Below are positions 60,871 through 64,000 of a DNA stretch of 64,000 nucleotides, one piece after another. How positions within the stretch are numbered: the first letter of the stretch is position 1; each line of letters opens with the position of its first letter. The position numbers and the translations under genes are program-made. Origin of the DNA: Natrinema halophilum (GTDB lineage Archaea; Halobacteriota; Halobacteria; Halobacteriales; Natrialbaceae); NCBI RefSeq assembly GCF_013402815.2, contig NZ_CP058601.1, positions 124,001 to 188,000 of the forward strand, written 5' to 3'. Under the pieces are notes generated by a model, which ran no database searches, was not told where the DNA came from, and saw only the letters and a program-made list of their open reading frames with translations.

Positions 60871-61269
60871 ATGGGCATTCGACCGACGTCGGCACTCGCG
60901 AGCGGTCTCCTCGCGTTCGTTGCGGGATACGTCCTCTGGCCACCGGGACACGTCTACTGGGTACAAGTTTCACGCATCGTCGGTGAACCGATCTCCCTGA
61001 CGCTCGTCGGCCTGCTGGCCGCGGTCGTCGGCCTGGGTGCCGTCACGGTCCTCGGATGGTCGCTCTCCGAACTCGCGATCGGGGGGTTGCTCGCCTACGG
61101 TATCGGAATGGCGCTCATCGAGCGCGTCATCGGCCCCGACAGCCCGGTCCATCTCCTGCTGTACGGAGGACTACTGTTCTGTTTCGGCATCGGTGCGGTG
61201 TTCGGCGCGTTCTCTCGTGGAACGCGTGGAGACCCGGTATCCGATTCGAATTCCCGCTCAGTCGAGTGA
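60871..61269 (+). CDS. Small haloarchaeal membrane protein, 132 aa
   Basis: Four hydrophobic segments are visible: LASGLLAFVAGYVLW, LTLVGLLAAVVGLGAVTVLGW, ELAIGGLLAYGIGMALIERV and LLLYGGLLFCFGIGAVFGAF, then a polar tail. No conserved polar pattern that I can link to a family is seen. It follows the zinc importer genes on the same strand with a 133-bp spacer. Function is unknown. Confidence 0.72.
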   Translation: MGIRPTSALASGLLAFVAGYVLWPPGHVYWVQVSRIVGEPISLTLVGLLAAVVGLGAVTVLGWSLSELAIGGLLAYGIGMALIERVIGPDSPVHLLLYGGLLFCFGIGAVFGAFSRGTRGDPVSDSNSRSVE

Positions 61270-61366
61270 GACCGCCGCGTCGGTCCACACCCTGATTCCC
61301 GTCGATTGGTCAGGGTCGCGGGAACACGCCGTACGCTTAACATCCTACTCGCTCAAGCAGAGAACG

Positions 61367-63463
61367 ATGGGACGGTTATCCGAACTCTTCGATCCCGAAA
61401 CCGTCGCTGTGGTCGGCGCAACCGACCGTGACGGTGCAGTCGGGCGGGCGATCCTCGAGAACCTGCGAGACGAATTCACAGGGACGGTCGTTCCAATAAA
61501 CCCGTCGCGAGAGGAGGTCCTCGGGATCGAGTGTTATCCGGACGCGTCGAGTGCACCGCCGATCGATCTGGCGGTTGTCGTCGTCCCGCCCGAGATCGTA
61601 CTCGAATCGATCCGCGATCTCGCCGAGGCGGGCACCGAGAACGTCGTCATCATCACCGCCGGCTTCTCCGAGACGGGGAGCGAAGGCGCTGATCGCGAAC
61701 GGCAGCTCCGCGAGATCGCCGAGGAAAACGACCTCAACGTCGTTGGGCCCAATAGCCTTGGACTCATGGCCACGCCGAACGGGATGAACGCAACGTTCGG
61801 CCCGGAGAGCGCCCTCGAGGGCTCGATCTCCTTTATGAGCCAGTCAGGAGCGTTCATCACCGCCGTCCTGGACTGGGCCAACGAACAGGGCATCGGCTTT
61901 CAGGACGTCGTCTCGCTCGGCAACAAGACCGTCCTTGACGAGACGGACTTCGTCCGCGAGTGGGGCGATGATCCCGCGACCGACGTCATCATCGGCTATC
62001 TCGAAGACATCGCCGACGGCCGGGAATTCGTCGACGCCGCGCGCGAGGTAACCGACGATACCCCGGTCGTTCTCGTCAAGTCGGGCCGAACGGATGCCGG
62101 TGCGCAAGCCGCTTCTTCCCACACCGGTGCAATCGCGGGCAGCGAACGAGCGTACGAGGCCGGACTCGACCAAGCTGGTGTCCTCAGAGCCCATTCAGTC
62201 CAGGAACTGTTCGACTCCGCGCGAGCGCTTTCGGGGCTTCCGGAACCCGAAACAGACGGCGTCGCCGTCGTGACCAACGCGGGCGGGCCGGGAGTCCTTA
62301 CGACTGACGCGGTCGGCGACTCGACGCTCGAGATGGCCAACTTCACCGATCAAACGATAGCTGCGCTGGCAGCGGCGATGCCCGACGAGGCCAACGTCTA
62401 CAACCCGATCGACGCGATCGGCGACGCCGACGTCGAGCGCTTCGCCGAAGCGCTGGAGATCGCACTCGACGATCCAGCTGTCGGAAGCGCAGTCATCGTC
62501 GCAGCGCCGACAGCGGTGCTGTCCTACGACGAACTCGCCGAGACCGTGATCGAATCCCTCGAGGATCACGACACGCCGGTCGTCACCTGCCTGATGGGCG
62601 GCAGACGGACGGCGGGGGCCGAGAAAACGCTGCGAAAATCGGGGGTTCCGAACTATTTCGATCCATCACGAGCGGTGACGGGACTCGATGCACTCGCTCG
62701 CTTCCGTGAGATTCGAGCGCAACCGGTCGCCGAGCCGACGACGTTCGACGTCGATCGCCGGCGCGCCAGGGACGTCCTGGGACGGGCAAAGCGCCGCGAC
62801 GACAACCGGCTCGGAATCGAATCGATGGACCTGCTGGAGGCCTACGGAATACCGACGCCGACCGGCGAAATAGTCGACGACCCCGCCCGAGCGCGGGAGG
62901 TAGCCGAATCGATCGATGGCGACGTCGTTCTGAAGATCGTCAGCCCGGACATCTCCCACAAATCCGACATCGGCGGCGTCAAAGTCGGTGTCCCCGACGA
63001 CGAGGTGTACGACGCCTACGAGGACGTCGTTTCCCGAGCGCGTACCTACCAGCCAGACGCGACTATCGTGGGCGTGCAAGTCCAGGAGATGCTCGACCTC
63101 GAATCCGCGACCGAAACGATCGTCGGAATGAACCGCGACCCGCAGTTTGGTCCGCTGCTGTTGTTCGGACTCGGTGGCATCTTCGTCGAAATACTCGAAG
63201 ATACGTCGATTCGCGTCGCGCCCATCGGGGAGGACGAAGCCCGCGAGATGGTCGACGAAATCACGGCCGCACCACTGTTGCGCGGCGCTCGCGGCCGCGA
63301 GCCGGCGGACATAGAGCGCGTCGTCGAGACGATCCAGCGACTCTCACAGCTGGTGACCGATTTCCCGGCGATCCTCGAACTCGACGTCAACCCGCTCGTT
63401 GCGGGACCGGAGGGCGTACAGGCGATCGATCTACGACTCACCGTCGACACGGAGAAACTATGA
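61367..63463 (+). CDS. Acetate-CoA ligase (ADP-forming), fused alpha-beta
   Basis: A 698-residue ADP-forming acetyl-CoA synthetase that converts acetyl-CoA, ADP and phosphate to acetate, CoA and ATP. The CoA-binding domain begins LSELFDPETVAVVGATDRDG. The phosphohistidine is His252 in ASSHTGAIAGSE. The C-terminal ATP-grasp (beta) domain carries VLKIVSPDISHKSDIGGVKVGV and ends ELDVNPLVAGPEGVQAID. Alpha and beta parts are fused, as in other haloarchaea. The start MGRLSELFD at 61367 matches the domain. The next gene starts within its stop codon. Confidence 0.93.
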   Translation: MGRLSELFDPETVAVVGATDRDGAVGRAILENLRDEFTGTVVPINPSREEVLGIECYPDASSAPPIDLAVVVVPPEIVLESIRDLAEAGTENVVIITAGFSETGSEGADRERQLREIAEENDLNVVGPNSLGLMATPNGMNATFGPESALEGSISFMSQSGAFITAVLDWANEQGIGFQDVVSLGNKTVLDETDFVREWGDDPATDVIIGYLEDIADGREFVDAAREVTDDTPVVLVKSGRTDAGAQAASSHTGAIAGSERAYEAGLDQAGVLRAHSVQELFDSARALSGLPEPETDGVAVVTNAGGPGVLTTDAVGDSTLEMANFTDQTIAALAAAMPDEANVYNPIDAIGDADVERFAEALEIALDDPAVGSAVIVAAPTAVLSYDELAETVIESLEDHDTPVVTCLMGGRRTAGAEKTLRKSGVPNYFDPSRAVTGLDALARFREIRAQPVAEPTTFDVDRRRARDVLGRAKRRDDNRLGIESMDLLEAYGIPTPTGEIVDDPARAREVAESIDGDVVLKIVSPDISHKSDIGGVKVGVPDDEVYDAYEDVVSRARTYQPDATIVGVQVQEMLDLESATETIVGMNRDPQFGPLLLFGLGGIFVEILEDTSIRVAPIGEDEAREMVDEITAAPLLRGARGREPADIERVVETIQRLSQLVTDFPAILELDVNPLVAGPEGVQAIDLRLTVDTEKL

Positions 63464-64000
63464 CCGAGACCGATACAGACCCCGAATCCACGGACGCTGA
63501 CAGCGATGCCACCACAGCTACCGACGGCGATACCGACACTGAACCCGACGCGTTGCTCGTCAGCTCGCTCGAACCGAGTACCGGAAAAACCGGAATTACG
63601 CTGGCACTCGCCCGCCTCGCCGCAGCCGAGGGCGACAGCGTCGGCTACATGAAACCGAAAGGGACCAGACTCCAGAGCAACGTCGGGAAAACGCTGGACG
63701 AGGACCCGCTGCTCGCCCGCGAATTGCTCGAACTCGAGGCCGAGATGCACGACCTCGAACCGGTCGTCTACTCGCCAACGTTCATCGAAGAGGCGCTCCG
63801 CGGACGCGAAGAACCCGCCGAGCTCCGCGAGCGCATCCGCGACGCGTACGGGACCCTCGCTGCGGATCGCGACCGAATGTTCGTCGAAGGCGGCGGGCGG
63901 TACACCCTGGGCGGCATCGTCGACCTCGCAGACGCAGACATCGCAGACATCATCGACGCGCGCGTTCTGCTGGTCGCATCGTACGACGTCCCCGGGGACG
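63460..64000 (+). CDS. Phosphotransacetylase-family (P-loop/DRTGG type) protein, cut by window end
   Basis: The first 180 residues are visible. An acidic Thr/Asp-rich lead of about 28 residues is followed by the P-loop LLVSSLEPSTGKTGITLALARLAA and MKPKGTRLQ. The next motif is MFVEGGGRYTLGGIVDLADADI. This is the dethiobiotin-synthase-like AAA domain found at the N-terminus of archaeal phosphotransacetylase-family/DRTGG proteins. ATG 63460 overlaps the synthetase stop (ATGA), so the two are coupled; the pair suggests joint acetyl-CoA/acetate handling or regulation. Confidence 0.8.
   Translation, partial: MTETDTDPESTDADSDATTATDGDTDTEPDALLVSSLEPSTGKTGITLALARLAAAEGDSVGYMKPKGTRLQSNVGKTLDEDPLLARELLELEAEMHDLEPVVYSPTFIEEALRGREEPAELRERIRDAYGTLAADRDRMFVEGGGRYTLGGIVDLADADIADIIDARVLLVASYDVPGD

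Overview
The window is 64 kb of high-GC DNA from a haloarchaeon (class Halobacteria, most likely the Natrialbaceae). The evidence is acidic proteins, Tat signal peptides with archaeal lipoboxes, C-terminal PGF sorting signals, archaeal-type class I aldolase, archaeosine precursor (preQ0) genes, ADP-forming acetyl-CoA synthetase, DpsA, and many small proteins of haloarchaea-only families. I recognised no rRNA, tRNA or CRISPR locus. Genes are dense and lie on both strands in short operons.

Layout. 0-5 kb: the end of an EamA-type transporter, a formate-dehydrogenase-like molybdopterin enzyme, and molybdenum-cofactor genes (mobA, yqeC). 5-11 kb: a six-PAS sensor histidine kinase, an Fe-ADH-fold dehydrogenase with altered metal ligands, and a Tat-exported PQQ-type propeller. 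11-13 kb: queD-queE-queC for preQ0. 13-16.5 kb: two convergent paralogous propeller genes separated by the wreck of an IS200/IS605 element, then short tandem repeats and a winged-helix regulator. 16.6-25 kb: CinA-like protein, NAD-kinase-like protein, PhoU-like regulator, several small proteins, a nitrilase, and a GlmU-like sugar nucleotidyltransferase. 25-36.5 kb: a second PQQ-type propeller, aldehyde dehydrogenase, RIO-like kinase, membrane protein, acyl-CoA dehydrogenase, lipoprotein, glutamate dehydrogenase and a CitE-like lyase. 36.6-39.8 kb: an unstable patch with a frameshifted gene carrying two different 28-bp tandem arrays, a MaoC hydratase, a decayed pair of PH-domain genes, and an 18-bp minisatellite. 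39.8-47.5 kb: acyl-CoA carboxylase beta with an N-terminal PccX-like part, a Tat-exported serine protease, fba-fbp (gluconeogenesis), a helix-hairpin-helix protein and 3-hydroxyacyl-CoA dehydrogenase. 47.5-54.9 kb: membrane protein, macrodomain protein, an iron-box-controlled 55-residue protein, DpsA, aldehyde dehydrogenase, and a complete TnpB-only IS element with a candidate omega RNA. 54.9-64 kb: PfkB kinase, YihY-type protein, a zinc-type ABC importer with two operator-like palindromes, ADP-forming acetyl-CoA synthetase and a phosphotransacetylase-family protein cut by the window end.

How the parts fit. Metabolic genes point to a heterotroph that handles fatty and organic acids (acyl-CoA and 3-hydroxyacyl-CoA dehydrogenases, carboxylase, CitE, MaoC, glutamate dehydrogenase), runs gluconeogenesis (fba-fbp) and excretes or recovers acetate (ADP-forming synthetase). 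Metal handling appears three times: molybdenum cofactor, iron (iron box, DpsA) and zinc (znuACB).

The most unusual content is mobile or repetitive DNA: two IS200/IS605-type elements (one intact, one a 457-bp relic whose end supplies a host stop codon), three copies of a roughly 100-bp hairpin element, and several tandem arrays. Two of these arrays have a unit length of 28 bp and so shift the reading frame with each copy gained or lost.
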